Shown: positions 30,601 to 45,600, counted from the first letter of the stretch. The stretch: DNA of 64,000 nucleotides from Lumbricus terrestris (GCA_949752735.1 OX457053.1:29969563-30033562), one strand, 5' to 3'. The notes: generated by a model not told the origin, from the letters alone. Numbers and translations: made by a program.

Positions 30601-33600
30601 ATGGCTATTGCTTGGCTGAACTTTGTATTTATTGAATAAAAGAGATCTGATTGCTGTTGTCTTCCGGCAGACTGAGAAAGCATTGTACTTTGTTACGGAG
30701 GCTGTTGTACCACTGTTGACGTACTTATCAAACAACGGCGCTGATTCTGCATCAACTGAATTAGCAATTTCTTGGGGCCTGCATCAGACAGTTGTAAGGT
30801 TTACTGGTTAACTTTTAAATTTCATTTTGAGTATGTTAATGTGATGTGAAGTCTTCCAGTCCAACACCGTTGAACTGGTTGGTGACATTTAGTGACTATC
30901 ACCACCGCTTCTAAAAGTGGTGGTGACTGGACACCACCGTCACAATAGAAAGTTGTGCCTTATGCATGTAAAGTTCTATGACAGCATTCTGTCATAAGTG
31001 TCGTATCACATTCACTTGATATATGGTTAGCCTGTCCAGTGTCCATGTGTTTTCTTTTTAGAACCCTTAGCACTTTAATGGCTGCATTGGTTTTCAAGTG
31101 ACATTTTTAGTGCACTGTCATCATTAAAGCGTTGAAGCCAAGTTTTTGCCAAACTTACAGCTCTCATCTTTCCTTCAATTCACCATTTATGCTATCAACT
31201 TGTTTCATTCTGTTATCATTTCATCTTCTTTTCCTATTAACGTTCACCTATCCTATGCTTGATGCTCCAATATTGTCATCTTTGCTCTTGTAATCAACCA
31301 TTTATCTAGGACCCTACCTAGCGGGACCTTCCCTTCAGAACAGGTGCACAAAGACAAGTGGAAGAGTCGCCAATGGTTGGCACACGCAAACACGTACAGC
31401 CCAGCCAACAGATCACCAACGCAATCTAACTCATCACGGACCCGAAGAAGCCGATCCAAAAACTCTGTCATATCATATCCCTCCAATATATCACCTCCCC
31501 CAAAGAGCCTTCAGGTGCACCTATTGTTTCCCTGTAGACTTCCTACTCTCTGCGCATCTAAATCATGCATTCAAATATTATCTTTGTCCTATTGTACCGG
31601 TGCAATGCCAAACTTAGTGTAATTGTTTAAAAAATAAATAGCAATAAATTTAAGTTGATCTGATCTAAACTCTATCTTTCTTAGTGTGAATTCCACAGTT
31701 CATTTTTGAGTTGAGATGCTGCAATTCTTGAATGGCTTCATAGGCGTACGGGAGATTTCAGCAGTGGGGGGGAGCAAAAATTAACTTCTGCCCGAAAAAA
31801 ATCCTGAAATCTCGTGGAAAATAACACTTTCTCCCGGAAAAAGTTGATGACTTTTTTAAGTCATTTCCCGGCCTGCTTGCCCGAAAAACACACTTGCCCG
31901 AAAAGTTGATGACCTTTTTTAGTCATTTTTTTATCTGCTTGCCCGAAAAACACACTTGCCCGAAATTGCCCGAAAAGTTTATGACCTTTTTTTAGTCATT
32001 TCCCTGGTCTGCTTCCCCAAAAACCAGTTTTGCCCGAAATTTGTGGGGGGGGGGGCATTTGCCCCCTCTGGACCCCCGCCTCGTACACTTATGAATGGCT
32101 TCATAATTCGATCACTGCATACAACACCGTACAATGGTTCAATTGTTTTCTGTGATTGTTGAAACTTTTCTTCAGAAAGCGTTGAGTTTTCTCATCAACG
32201 ACTGCGGTCTCATCCACAACAACGTTTGCGTCTCGTCCATCTTCGTTGACCGAGCCGGAGAGTGGAAGCTCGGCGGAATGGACTACACGTACCCGGCGTC
32301 CGGATCCGATTCCACTCCTCCTGTCAAGATCCTTCCCACCCTGGAGAAATACGATCCGCCCGAAAGAACCGCGAAGAAACAAACAGAGAAGTGGTTCGTT
32401 GAATGTTGGACGGATTTTTTGCGGATGTACTTTGACGTCACTGCGATTCTGTTTACGAGATCTGCCTTACAACAAGATTTGTGTTCACATATAATATATA
32501 TACACATGTGTATGTATATATTTATGTATAATTGTATATAGTATATGTTAAGTCAGTGGTTCCCAACCCATGGCCCGCGGGCCAAAAGTGCCCCGCCAGG
32601 CCTTTAAAAATGGCCCTTATCTCTCAAAGAATTAACAAAAATGTATGAAAGAATTGACTAGTTGGCAGGATAGAACACATAGTTATTTTCTGTTACAAAT
32701 TATTTTATTTTGATGTCTATAAATAACATCAAACACTCTATTTTGATTCAATTATAACAATTCTATATGTTTCTAGTTAATTAAGTTTTAGCCTTGTGGC
32801 CCCCTAATACCCTTCAACTAAGAAAAAGTGGCCCTCGTGTCCTCCAACTTAGAAAAAGTGACCCTAGAGTAAAAAAGGTTGGGAACCACTGTGTTAAGTA
32901 ATCTTTAAGTCTTAAAAGGTTAACTAAATTATTAAGAAAATTTTATCGTTGACGACCCTGATCGTTATATCAGAGACCTCAGTGAATGGACATTTGAAAT
33001 CACATCAGAAATTATTATGATCCAGTGTAGAATCTAAGTCTGGTTCCAATAAATCGGAGAATATAGAAGCCAGGCTGCGATGGATCTGTAGGAAGAGAGA
33101 GATGAGTTTTATTCGGACAAGTTTCTGTTCAGTTTCGACTGTGCAATATATAATCTAAAATTACTTAATTACTTGTGGTGTAGGTGTATGTTTGGTGCCT
33201 TTGAGCCGGAAGGTTCCAGTTTCGAATCCACTCTCAAGCTGCCATGTAAGAACCGGTCCTCAGCAAATTCTTCACTTGCAATTGCTCATGCGCTTCGGCG
33301 TGAAACTCCGATGCAGTATCTCCGCGTGCTGTAGTCGGGAGCGCCTCTGAGTAGAAATCTTGAAGGGGTGCTGTAACAAGTGCACATACATTTCTCGGGG
33401 TTGAACGCACTGGGAGCGTGTCTGAAAGGCTCTTGCTGCGAGAAGTGCTTTATAAATGGTCCGATACAATACAATACAATATACATACTTGTATATGTAC
33501 ATTGTTGACTAAAGAAATCGTGCTCATGCCTCCTCAGTTGAAGTTATTTTGGCTGCTTTTAGGTCAACCGACATGTGGTCCCTTGGATGTCTCATCTGGG

Positions 33601-36600
33601 AAATATTCAACGGTGAATTTGCCAAAACGACTTCTCTTAAATCTCTAGGCAAGGTTTGTATATTACATATCGATAATTAATCAGATAAATCTCTAGACAA
33701 GGTTTGTATGTAATCGATAATTAATCAGATTAAACGTCAGGAAATTATTTAAAAAGCAAGCATGCTGTAATATAATCTATTGTTCAGCTGCTATTTCAGT
33801 ACTTGGATACCTTAATGACAATCTACATTTGTTCCATTTCACTATTGATTGACTTTGGCGATCAGAGAATATGTTCAATGTCCTTCCTTGAAGCACGCAA
33901 TATCTTGTGATGGGAGAAATCCATGTAAATACACAAATGTGACACAGGGGCTCAAAACCCGTCACATGTCGGCTTTTGACCTTTTGATTTAGTCATATGC
34001 TACAATGACCATGCTCTAAAATGCTTTTAACACAATGAAATTATCTTTTTTCTAACAAAAGTTGTGCTCGTTTGATTCTTTCATTAGTTTATAGTGAAAA
34101 AATAAAATAAAAAGTTACTGAATATTCGTGTCATCCAAGTCTACTGAATCCACTAAGTTATTATTCTGAAAATTTTCTGGGCATTAGAGGCATATATTTT
34201 GAATCAGGTAACCCAAACGGCATCAAAATCGGTTCACTACTTCGCAAATTAGGGCGAATTCACAGTCATATACTGAATTGAAGAATAAACTGCATTCTTT
34301 ACCCCTCTCGCCTATTTCGGTGTCTAGCGCAATATCTAGGAAGCGACAAACGACGGGTTTCGAGCCCCTGCGTCACAAATAAGAAAATGCAATAGAGTCA
34401 CTGAATCGATGTGTCAGTCAGCCAATCAGTCAGTAATTTTTTTTTTTAAATTTCAGATTCCGAAATCTCTTGTGGCGAATTACTGTGAACTGGTCAGCGC
34501 GAATCCAAAGTCACGGCCAAACCCGGCAAAGTTTTTAGAGATTTGCCGATCGAAAGGTGGATTCATGGACAACAAGTTTGTCTCTACGATGCTGTTCTTG
34601 GAGGAAATTCAGGTTTGACAATCAATCAATTAATCAATCAATCAATCTATTTTGTTTATTAGAAGTGCTGCATATTCCGGAAACTGTCACAGCGCAAGGA
34701 TAAAATATTATATGTAAATTATATATTTATATATTATATGTTTTTTTAGATCTGCGTGCTTTTCCAGAATGAAACATGTTCTTAGTTATTTCGTTCGGTA
34801 GCGATTAAGTCGCATCTGTTTTACTATTTCGCTAAAATTATTTGTGGTGTCTAGCGTTTCTGATCTTGGCTGTAAATGTAAGACAATCTACTGAGATACT
34901 GTGTAATTGTTATTTGTCTGTACATCGATGTAAGGACTTCTGAAGAGAGTCAGAAATGTATTTGGAGTGATCACTCTTTCTGTTTTCTCTCCCTCTGTTC
35001 AATAATTTAGATTCAGGATCAGGAGGCAAAGAATCAGTTCTTCAACAGTCTTCCTCCGGTTCTCGACTCCTTTCCTCAGTCGTTCTGCAAGCAGAAGATT
35101 CTTCCTCAGCTCTTGCATGCATTCGAGTATGGCAACGCTGGTTCCGCCATACTGACACCAATCTTCAAGGTCAGGCTTAACTTTTCTTACCAGTTATTGT
35201 AGGTATGTAATGTATGTATGTATGTTTGTGTGTGTATGTATGTATGTGTGTTTGTGTGTATGTATGTATGTATGTATGTATGTGTGTATGTATGCATGTA
35301 TGTGTGTGTGTGTGTGTGTATGTATGTGTGTGTGTACTGTGTATGTATACATATCTTCTTTTAAAAAAATGGGAATGACAAACAGCAACCCGTTACATGC
35401 GGACAAATCAAATGAAAGCAGACAGTCAATACGGGGACCATGTATGTATTTTAGTGCATTTGTGTATGTACAAACCCGGATACATGTATTATATTTTAGA
35501 TTGTGTATATAATATATATACACACTCTGAAATATAAAGTATGCATGCATGCATATTATGTATGTGTGTGTGGCTAAGCTTTTCTAGAGCATCTCTAAGG
35601 TTTTTTTTTATTTAAGTGCTTTAAATATGACTGTGACTTTCAATGACCTCTAGGTTCTCGCAGGTCAATCTGTGTCGGTTTCATTCCAAACTGTTTGTTA
35701 CCTGAAGTTTCGCATTTACATTTCTTAAACTCCACGGTATTTGTTGTTTATAATTGAATCTGGAGCCAGTTAAATGGAGTGAGTCAGGAAATTGAAAAAG
35801 GAGAAAAGTTGACTTGATCCAGCCAAGAACAATGAACCAATGAATAAAAGAATCAAAGGGAATCAAGATTGTGAACATTATGTTAATGGCGCGAGATTGA
35901 TTAAACATCATATGTGACACAAGGACTCAAAACCCATCACATGTCAGTTTCTGACCTTTTTAATTCAGCCATGTGCTACAATTGCCCTGCTTTAAAATTA
36001 TACTTTTTACAGAATGAAAATATCTTCTTTCTAACTAAGGTTGTACTCGTTTGATTCTTTCATTAGTTCGGAGTGAGAAAAATTGAATAAAAAAGCTTCA
36101 GAATATACTGTGTCATCAAAATCCTCAGAAACCACTGATCATGGATTATTCTGCAAAATGTTTTGAGGGGGCAATAAAGAAATATATTCCGAATCAAATA
36201 ACGCAAACGGCATCAAAACTGGGTCACTACGTCACACAAATTATGGTGAATTTATAGCTATCTGTTGCACTAATAAACACATTCAACTTTATTTACCTTT
36301 CTCACCTATTTCAGCTTCTTGTGCAATATCTAAGGTGCGTAGAGCCCAGTCATCACATTATGTGTAAACAAGGATATTTATTTTTTATTTTGTTATTTCT
36401 CAATTTCTAGCCCTTCAAGCTAATATAGGAGTCATAATTCGATTAATATGTATTTAATTTTGAATGAGTGCTGTAGCAATGAGAAGCCTTGGCTGAAAAC
36501 TTACAGATTTCCAGTCATGTACAAATCAATTGTAATTTATATAGCGCCTCTTCAAGGTGCCTACACGGAGGCGAACACACTGCAACGCTGACATATCTAC

Positions 36601-39600
36601 CTGCTTTTTTCAGCTGGGAAAATTGCTGGACTCGGATGAGTACCAGAAGAAGATCGTACCGTGTGTCGTCAAGTTGTTTTCATCAACCGATCGAGCGACG
36701 AGGGTTAAACTTCTGCAGCAGGTACATATATGCATACATGTGTACATACAGATATACACTGTGTCCGGATGAAAAGTAGTACACAACTAAAAGTGTCATA
36801 ACCCGGTCAAAACTTTTAGGATTTGTCTGAAATTTTTAATATAGCAACAGGGACCATATGTACACGAGATTCCAAAGTCGTTTGCAAATATTCGCGAGTT
36901 TGCCAAATTTTTGAGCGTTTGCGATGGAGCACTGAAAAATTAAAGTTTCCAACATGGGCCCTCACATAAGAGAGTGAAGTTCGGCTACAGTTGGCGTTCA
37001 AAATGTCCTCCTCGTTGACGGACACACGACCGCAGACGTGGACGCCACTGTTTGATGGCCCGGTCGATGATCACGTGGTCAAACAGCTGCCACTCCTCAA
37101 TCAGACGCGCCCTACACCCTACGGTTATCGATGTCATGAATACGCGTGAACGAAAAACGCGCTCCTCCAGGAAATGTACCTGGTACTCCGGATCGAGGTC
37201 TGGAGTGCTGGGCGGCCACAGCTGCGGGATATGAAGCCGAGTGTCTGCTGGGACAGCTACTGCGTCTACGGTCATGTGTTCGTAAACAAGAAGAACATTT
37301 TGAACACCGGATATAGCTGAATTTCACTTCTTTTCAGGTTTTCCATGTTGGAAAGTTCAATTTTTCGGTGTTCCATTTAAAACGCCCATATATTTGACAA
37401 ACTCAAGAATATTTCTAATCGGTTTTAGGGTCTCGTGTAAATATGGTCACTGTTGCTCTGTTTAAAATTTCAGACAAATCCTAAAAGTTTTGACCGGGTT
37501 ATGACACTTTTAGTTGTGTACTACTTTTCATCCGGACACAGTGTATACTCTGTCTTAATGATTCTTATCAGAATGTTTCCCAAAGTGAGTTACACGGAAC
37601 CCTAAGGCTCCGTGAATGGCAGGGAAGGGTTCCATGAGGAAATTTTGATTGTAGTGTTACTTGGGCGTGATGAACATTATGTTATTATCCATTATTCATT
37701 CAGAGCATTTATATAGCGCCCCTTCAAGAAACTACTCAGAGGCGCTGTATTGCAGGCTGTCTGTTCTGTTACTAGTTGAGAATGTATTCTGTGATCTGCG
37801 TTCATGTAAATTGTTTCATCTGTATAATTGTACACTGTAACCGGTTGTGGTCTGTCAACCGGACTGTTGAATAAATGGGAAAAATATTAAATAAAATAAT
37901 TATTAACCATACTCCTAGATGATTACAAGGGCTGAGAAATGTTCATTTAAAATTTCCAATCTAATTTCTTATGGATTAGAGCAGAAGTTTATAGATTACG
38001 GCGAGAACAATGGTGTATAAGGGTCAGCTAAATGCTGCACCTGATATGAGGATCCAACTATCTAGCATCAAACTGATGTTAATATATATAATTATGTAAT
38101 GCGACGAAATAGAGCACCATTTGCAGTAAAGCCTCATGTTCCATATAATTGCATAACAAAGCACTTGGTCATTTGTGGGTAGAGAAGGAGCGCCGCTTGT
38201 GGCTGCTTGGCTGATCTCCCTCTCACCCCGCGTGCGGCTGGCTCAGTCGACTCCTTCAAATCTGGACTCAAGACTCGTTTATTCCTCAAGGCCTATCCTG
38301 CTGTTAGTTTAGTATGTGAGGCACCCTTGTAACATGCCGTTGTACAAGATTGAGACACATAATCAGTAACTTTAATAGGTTAGGCTACTTGTTAAAAACT
38401 TTAAGGCCACGGAATGCGATTGAATGTCATGAAGAATTGAAGATATACAAAATCTTAAACTGCTTTACCAGGTAACATTGCGGTTTCGATAGTTCACTTT
38501 AACTTGTTAACAAATATTTACGAATATTTATGAATATTAAAACCACAATTCACGAATACTCGATCTGTGGCTGGTCCCTATACCAGAATATGTTTGTTAA
38601 AGCAGTTGTTTCGCCAACAAAATTTATGGTCAAAAGGATTCCATAGCCAAAAAAGATTTGGAGGCACTGCCATAGCTAATGCTCGTGCCTCCATCATGCA
38701 GAGTCAGACTTTTTCTGTGGTAACCCGGTGGTATGGAATGCCCTCCAACTTGAGCTGCGCCTGTTCAATCTATAGATCACTCTTTGACACATTCTATAAG
38801 CACTTAAAAACTGTTCTGTTTGGCCGTGCTGGAGTCGGGAGCGCCTCTGAATAGTTTCCTTGAAGAGGCGCTATATAAATACTTGAATGAAAAAAATGAA
38901 AAATTAAGGCAAACGACTCGACTAACATTGTGGCATTTTGAGCATCGTCATCAAGATTTTCAATGTCATCATCTGTAATTAGCTAGGGCTGCGAATGACT
39001 CCCTCTTCAGGGTGACAAAAATGACCCTGGCCATGTGCATCAAGAATTCTTTCCACCTCCTCAATGTCAAGGCTGTTACCCCCACCCCCCTACACATTCG
39101 AACCCATGGGTTCTCTTTCCCACTGAAGGACGACCGTGATTTCATCTTCCTGGTCTTATATTAATGGTCGTGAACTGCAATTATAATAATACTGACGTAA
39201 TCGAGTACTCTCATGGATGAAAAAAATGAAAAATTAAGGCGATGATAGCCATGCGAACATCCATTTATTTATTTATTTATTTATATTTATGCTACTCTGA
39301 TAATTTGAATAGTTGAAAATCCATTGATTGATAATCGTGGTTATTGCTGTCACAGCTGGATTTCTGAATGTGTTCTGAAAACTTTTATTTTTATCTTTAG
39401 GTTGAATTGTTCGTCGAACATCTCACTCCAACGATCGTCAACGATCAGATATTTCCTTCGATCGTAAACGGATTCATGGACAACAATCCAGTCGTGCGTG
39501 AACATACGATCAAAGTGAGTTCGTCCTTTTCAAGCTGCGGCTAGCAGGTATTGGGCCCATACCCTTCTGTGTGCAGTAGGTGGGTATTTAATTCTTTTGA

Positions 39601-42600
39601 CGGAGGATTATTACTTTTGTATTGCATTGTATTTAAACATTTTTAAAGCGCCTCTAGTAGGGTGAACCGTTCAGAGGCGCTCCCAGTGCGCAAGGCCCCT
39701 CGAGAAGAAGCAGGTTTTGAGAAGAGATAGAGCAGAGTAACGGTGCAAAGACGAAATATACTGCATGAAACGAACACAGTTACTGTAACTATAGTTATGG
39801 GCTTATCCTGGACAGGGCATCTGCATACCAGTTTGGAATTTAGTCTCTTCTTAAGGTAGCCATCTATCTATTGCTTCCCATTATCTGCAACAGTTTTAGT
39901 TATGATGTCATTTCTCATGCCACTTGTGACCTGGGTTTTAAAACTTTTCGACCAAGATTTTTCAATTAGGATTATGATTGTTTTAATTGCAATTTAATCA
40001 ATCTAGATTTTCTTTGGCATATTACATTCACTAGATTAGATTATTTATCCTTTTATAAACATGCTAAATGGAGTATTAAAATATGTATTGCTCAGTTAAA
40101 GCAAATCCTATGTTCTGCGGAAGTTTTTCATCTTACATGGCAATAGTACTAATAACATTTGTTTATTCAGATTGCATGAAATAGTTGGCACACACAAGAA
40201 GCAAGTTAGCTAGAGTCGATTTTATAACTGTATGGGGTCTACTATGCACCTATATTCATCCTGCTGTGACTCATTTTAGCATCGCCCTCTATGGAGTGGA
40301 CGGCTGGGCACCTTATGGGAGCTGGTATGGGCCTGTGCCCTTCAGTGTGCAGTTGGTATTTAATTATATTGAAGAAGAAATATTTGTATCGTCACCGCCA
40401 TAAACCATGGGCTCATCGCCCGTAGGTGCCCGACGCCATTCTTACTAAGTTCTTCCACCGTTGTCTCTCCAGAGCGATGTGGCTCAGCTCCTGGGTTGAT
40501 GTTCTGTGCCGCTCAGCTATATCATCTATCCATTCTTCATGGAGACGTCCTCTCTTGTTTTGACGAAATTTTGATGCAACGATGATTGTGCTCCTTTTCT
40601 TTCCAGAGTATGTTGCATTTGGCTTCAAAGCTCAACTACAGAAACCTGAACGAGGAATTGCTGAAGCATTTTGCTCGGCTGCAATCAAAGGACGACCAGG
40701 TTCGTAGATGATGCATGCTCAGTATCATTTGTTCATTTGGTAATTAATGTAATGCATTTAATGTAACAGTGATTTTATAAGATTACAGGACTGCATCAAT
40801 TAGTATGCACACAGAAATCTGGATAAATTGGTCCATCCCTGTATGCGCTCTTCTACAATCCCTAAAATCCTATAGAACAAATCCTATATTTAACTAATTA
40901 GGAAACAAGCAAGTATTTATAATATTATTGTTGCATTTAACAGAAAAGATAGTCCGCTGCCATTGTATAATGTATATGACATGCAGTTGCACCTATCTCG
41001 TGCAGTCTTAACTGTTCATGGTTTAGTTCGTTTCGGCTGCGTTCGTTTCATGCAGTACATTTCGTCTTTGCGCCGTTACTAATGCCCAATGTTACCAAGG
41101 GTCAATCCAGTCTCAGCAGGTCCATGCGACCCTTTTGGATTGATCCTTTGTCTTATGCACCAATCACTCGAAAGTCGTTGAGTTTGTACTGATTGCTGAC
41201 ATTGTCTTTGTCTCTGGTTGGTGCTCTGTCGATAAACTGCTGCTATTTACCTCTCCTGGAAGTTCTTGTCTCGTAAATGTTCAGTGGCTTAGTTGAACAT
41301 AGACAAATTATTACAGAGACTTCACCCACCAACTGTTTTATATGCGTACATACATTATCAGTGGACGCCCCTAAGCCCCCCCTATTCAATCATGTGCTTT
41401 TGGGTTAGCTTGTCAGATGCAAATAGATACTACTTACTTACTTACTTACTCTCTCCATTTGTATTTAACTAAATGGCCGACCCCTGGTGTCATTCACTTG
41501 CAGTGTAGCAGTATGATCAATTCGGTTTTTATGGATTATATCCACAGCATTGCGAAGGCAGTTTGATGCTTTGCATTTCTGATTCCACTTTGTGGATGAA
41601 GTAATGCATACAATGTGCTACATGTGTTTCATGCATTTGCTAACTGCTCAAGTTGTAGCAATGTATGTCTTTGTATAAGAATGTGCACAGCGTATTGCAG
41701 ATCTTGTTTTGAATCGTAGGGCTCCGTTAAGGTACCGGTAGCACTAAAGTACCGGGTAATGCAATTTCTTTTGGCTGAAAGTGCTTTAAACATGTTTCAG
41801 CAGATTGACAGCTAAGTGTAATTGTATTCGATTGCTTGTATGGCACAGGTGCTTGTATTTCGTTAATTGGTAATAATAATAATAATATTATTAATAATAA
41901 TAATAATGATATTTTTACTCGTGTTGTATTTTAATTAGGGTGGAATTCGAACGAACACAACTGTCTGTCTGGGAAAGATTGCTTGTCACCTTCATCCTCA
42001 GGTAAAAAAACCCATTGTGTAGCAGAATTTTGATTTTATTATGATGTATTGTTAACTTTTTGATTAAATGACTCTGAAATTTGACAGCTTAGTTTGGTTT
42101 TTGACAGAGTGATTTAATTCCTCGCTAAATACAGTCTTAGATGATCAAATAAGAAACAAGCTGCCGTTACTTTGTTTAATGACAGACCCACATGCATTTC
42201 ATTGTCTAGATAGATTACACACATGTCTGAAGTAGACTATAGCATTTGCAATTAATATAAGTTGGGAAGTATGTCCCTTATTAATCAGTTGCATGTCTGC
42301 ATTCTGGTGTACATATGTCTTAACAACAATCAATGGTCAATATGAGTAAAACATTCTAAACTAGGCATATTCATGCGAAAGTGTCATTAAAGATACATTG
42401 ATTCGCAAACTGATGTTAGAAATTGTCTAGATTGAGCAATAGGTCTTGTAATCATAATTGCAATCTCCAAATTTCGAAGGCACCATTTGAAAGCCAAGCA
42501 CAAGGGCATCAGCTTATTCACGAGCGCTGAGGTTGGTGTCCTGTCTTGCAAAGTGTAATACTTATCCTCACAAAGAGGTGGCAATGGTTGATGAAGATTG

Positions 42601-45600
42601 TTTCTGTGAAACTGCGATTTCTGTTCTAGTAAAGCTGCCTTTCTGCTCTCTTTTTGTGTAATTATAAAATCAGCAGCCATGGAATTTCCTAGATGTGACA
42701 CTGGCACCTTATTTTGGATTCATTGTTGCATCACACTGCCGACTATCTGCTTCTGCCATACATGTGCAGTTTTGTGTGCAGCAAGTTGCTAGCTAGGACT
42801 GTCTGGCTAAAACGCACGCTTAAAGTGCTTTTATTGGCCCTGCTCTGGCTAAAATGCACGCTTAAAGTGCTTTTGTTGGCCCTGTTCTGGCTAAAATGCA
42901 TGCTTAAAGTGCTTTTGTTGGCCCTGCTCTGGCTAAAATGCACGCTTAAAGTGCCTTTGTTGGCCCTGCACTGGCTAAAATGCACGCTTAAAGTGCTTTT
43001 ATTGGCCCTGCTCTGGCTAAAACGCACGCTTAAAGTGCTTTTATTGGCCCTGCTCTGGCTAAAACGCACGCTTAAAGTGCTTTTGTTGGCCCTGCTCTGG
43101 CTAAAACGCACGCTTAAAGTGCTTTTACTGGCCCTGCTCTGGCTAAAACGCACGCTTAAAGTGCTTTTGTTGGCCCTGCTCTGGCTAAAACGCACGCTTA
43201 AAGTGCTTTTATTGGCCCTGCTCTGGCTAAAACGCACGCTTAAAGTGCTTTTGTTGGCCCTGCTCTGGCTAAAATGCACGCTTAAAGTGCTTTTATTCAC
43301 CCTGCACTGTGCATCCAGCTTTCTCATTCAATTCATTCCTCGTTATTAACTGGTGGTCAAAATTCCTCTTTCGTTATCTCAAGACCACTTTTTCTTGGTC
43401 TCTCGCACTGGGAGCACCTCTGATTAGTGTGCATTGCAAGAGGCGCTATATAAATTTCTAGATACAATGCAATCAACAGTGAAGTGAAGAGCATATGTGT
43501 TTGCCAACAGTCTGCCACTGATATATGTTTGCAGACAGGTATCTTGGACATCTCTAGAACTCCAAAGTTTACAGTATAAACTATTCAGCGGAGTTCTCGG
43601 CATGGGGCCACAGGGAAATAAAAATGTCTTCATTTAGTGAACAGATATGAACGAGACCTAAACCCTTTTTTGTTTTGAATGAGTTTGTACCGTAGTCTTT
43701 TGGACCATTGTTTTTTCCCGCTCAACAATTCAGCCAGCTATCGCTTCTGATAATTTTTTCTGTTCAGTAATTACTCAGATGTTGTTTCTGACTTTTTTCC
43801 TATTAAATAATTAACCCAGATATCGTTTCTGATTTTCCTATTAAATAATTAACCAAGATACCGTTTCTGATATTTTTCTTTTCAATAAATCACCCAGATA
43901 TATCGTTTCTGAATTTTTTAGATTCAATAATTCACTCAGATTTATCTTTTCTGATTTCTTTTGTATTCGATAATTCACTCAGATATAGTTTCTGATATTT
44001 CCCCTCCCAATAATTCACCCAAGTATCGTTTCTGATTTCAGGTTCGGCAGAGAGTCCTAACATCGGCGTACGTGCGAGCGATGAAAGATCCATTTCCACA
44101 AGCAAGGCAGGCGGGAATTCTCGCAATGGCTGCCACGCACAACTACTTCACGCTTCAAGAGAGCGCCCAGCGTCTCCTGCCAGCGCTTTGTGCCCTCACG
44201 ATGGATCCAGACAAAGGAGTTCGTGATCAGGTAGTCTCACCCAATGCCCCCTCGCCCCCCCCACGGTATTGTGATTGTTATCGAATGCTTATAAAGCGCA
44301 ACTTAGTGATTCAGAGGCACTCCCGACGGTAGTCACTGCTAGCACAGATTCATTCATTCATTCATTATAGAGATTTATCAATCAATCAATCGTAATTTAT
44401 ATAGCTCCCCTTCAAGGTACTACTCAGAGGCGCTCCCGGCGGAGATCAAGCGGGGAAAAACATTCTTCATATTTATATAGCTCCTCCTTCAAGGTTACTA
44501 CTAAGGAGTGCTCCCGACCCAACTCTGGCTGAAAACTACTGTTTTGAGGCTGCAATAAAAAAACACACCTGAGCAAATCCTAGGCATTGAGTCCATTCCA
44601 TATCATGGAGCCAATGATGGAGAAAGCATGGTGCATTGGTGCTGTCTAAGAGCATTTCATGCGTGTGGAATGAGGAGTTCATCCCAGATAAACACAACGC
44701 TTCAGGTGTTTCTGAAACAGAGAAAGAGAAAGGCTATGGTAGATGGTTTCTCGGATGTAGGGCCGTCCATCTGGAATGACCTCCCTTGAAAGCTGCATTT
44801 ATTACATCTGACCAATCAAACTTTGCTTCATAAATCTCTCAAGCCTTTTTTCTTTTGCCTTGACTGGACTGAGGGAGCGCCCCAAATAGATTTCTTGAAG
44901 GGGGGTCGCTATGTAAGTCCATAGAATGACTGAATGAATAAAGAAGCAGGTTTTGAGATGGGAGAAGCAAGAAGAGAGACTGCCAGATAGAATTGTCGAG
45001 TGAACAGAAGGAGAAAGTGCATTCCAAAGAGAAGGATCAATTGAGGCGTATGGCGAGCTTCTTGGCTGATAATGGTATCGGAGAACTGTTATCGATTTCT
45101 CATTGTCTTTGATTGTTTGATGAATGAATTCTGATTAATTATCTTCTAATGTGATTGGTGTTTAGGCTTTCCGAGCAATCAAGTGCTTTCTTGGAAAGCT
45201 GGAGAAGGTTTCCGAAAACCCAGAAATGGCTGTAGAAGCAGGTATAGATGTTTTCTATCACCTGCATCTTTTGTCAGCTAAGAACTTGATATTCATTGAT
45301 CGGAAGATTCAAGCCAATTTCTTTTTTGTTGCAACCGGTGTACACAAACTTTCAACAAATGTAGAAAATAATGGCTACAAATGGAATTGACTAATACACA
45401 ATTAAATTAGTTTTTTATAGATTACAACAGAGTTTGAATTGTCAGGTACACGTAATGAAACAAACGTATCTACAAACTTAATTAAACCTTTATTGCGTGT
45501 GCTATTTCAAGCTGGTTTAGTTGAGTAAAGTAGAAAAACACGCAGTCTCCTTTTAAAAGCCTTATTAAAGATGACAGCCAATAGATAAGTGGTTACTGAC

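Larger units (their letters stand above)
27644..33653 (+). other. SCYL1: SCYL1 exons 1-6: pseudokinase domain (residues 1-227)
   Basis: Contains MWSFFSRDP (1-9), the VAIK-like strand region (VSIFIFDVK, 44-52), the helix with [12 protein letters not shown] (65-76), the catalytic-loop position [13 protein letters not shown] and the DFG position KLGGMD. The HRD Asp and DFG Asp are replaced, as in all SCYL proteins, so no kinase activity is expected. The [14 protein letters not shown] helix in exon 6 closes the domain. Confidence 0.93.
34457..45241 (+). other. SCYL1: SCYL1 exons 7-14: HEAT-repeat solenoid (about residues 228-546)
   Basis: Successive helical repeats include [79 protein letters not shown] and [19 protein letters not shown]. 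In SCYL1 this part mediates oligomerisation and binding of class II Arf proteins. Phases are 0 at every internal junction until exon 14, which ends in phase 1. Confidence 0.9.

Noticed and set aside
31253..31486. Minus-strand 77-codon frame with helical text in SCYL1 intron 4
   Set aside because: Short, no recognisable homologue and no splice signals; could be an old retroelement piece but not supportable.
42714..43349. 211-codon Leu-rich frame resembling a membrane protein
   Set aside because: Product of the 42 bp minisatellite in an intron; the reverse strand is equally open.
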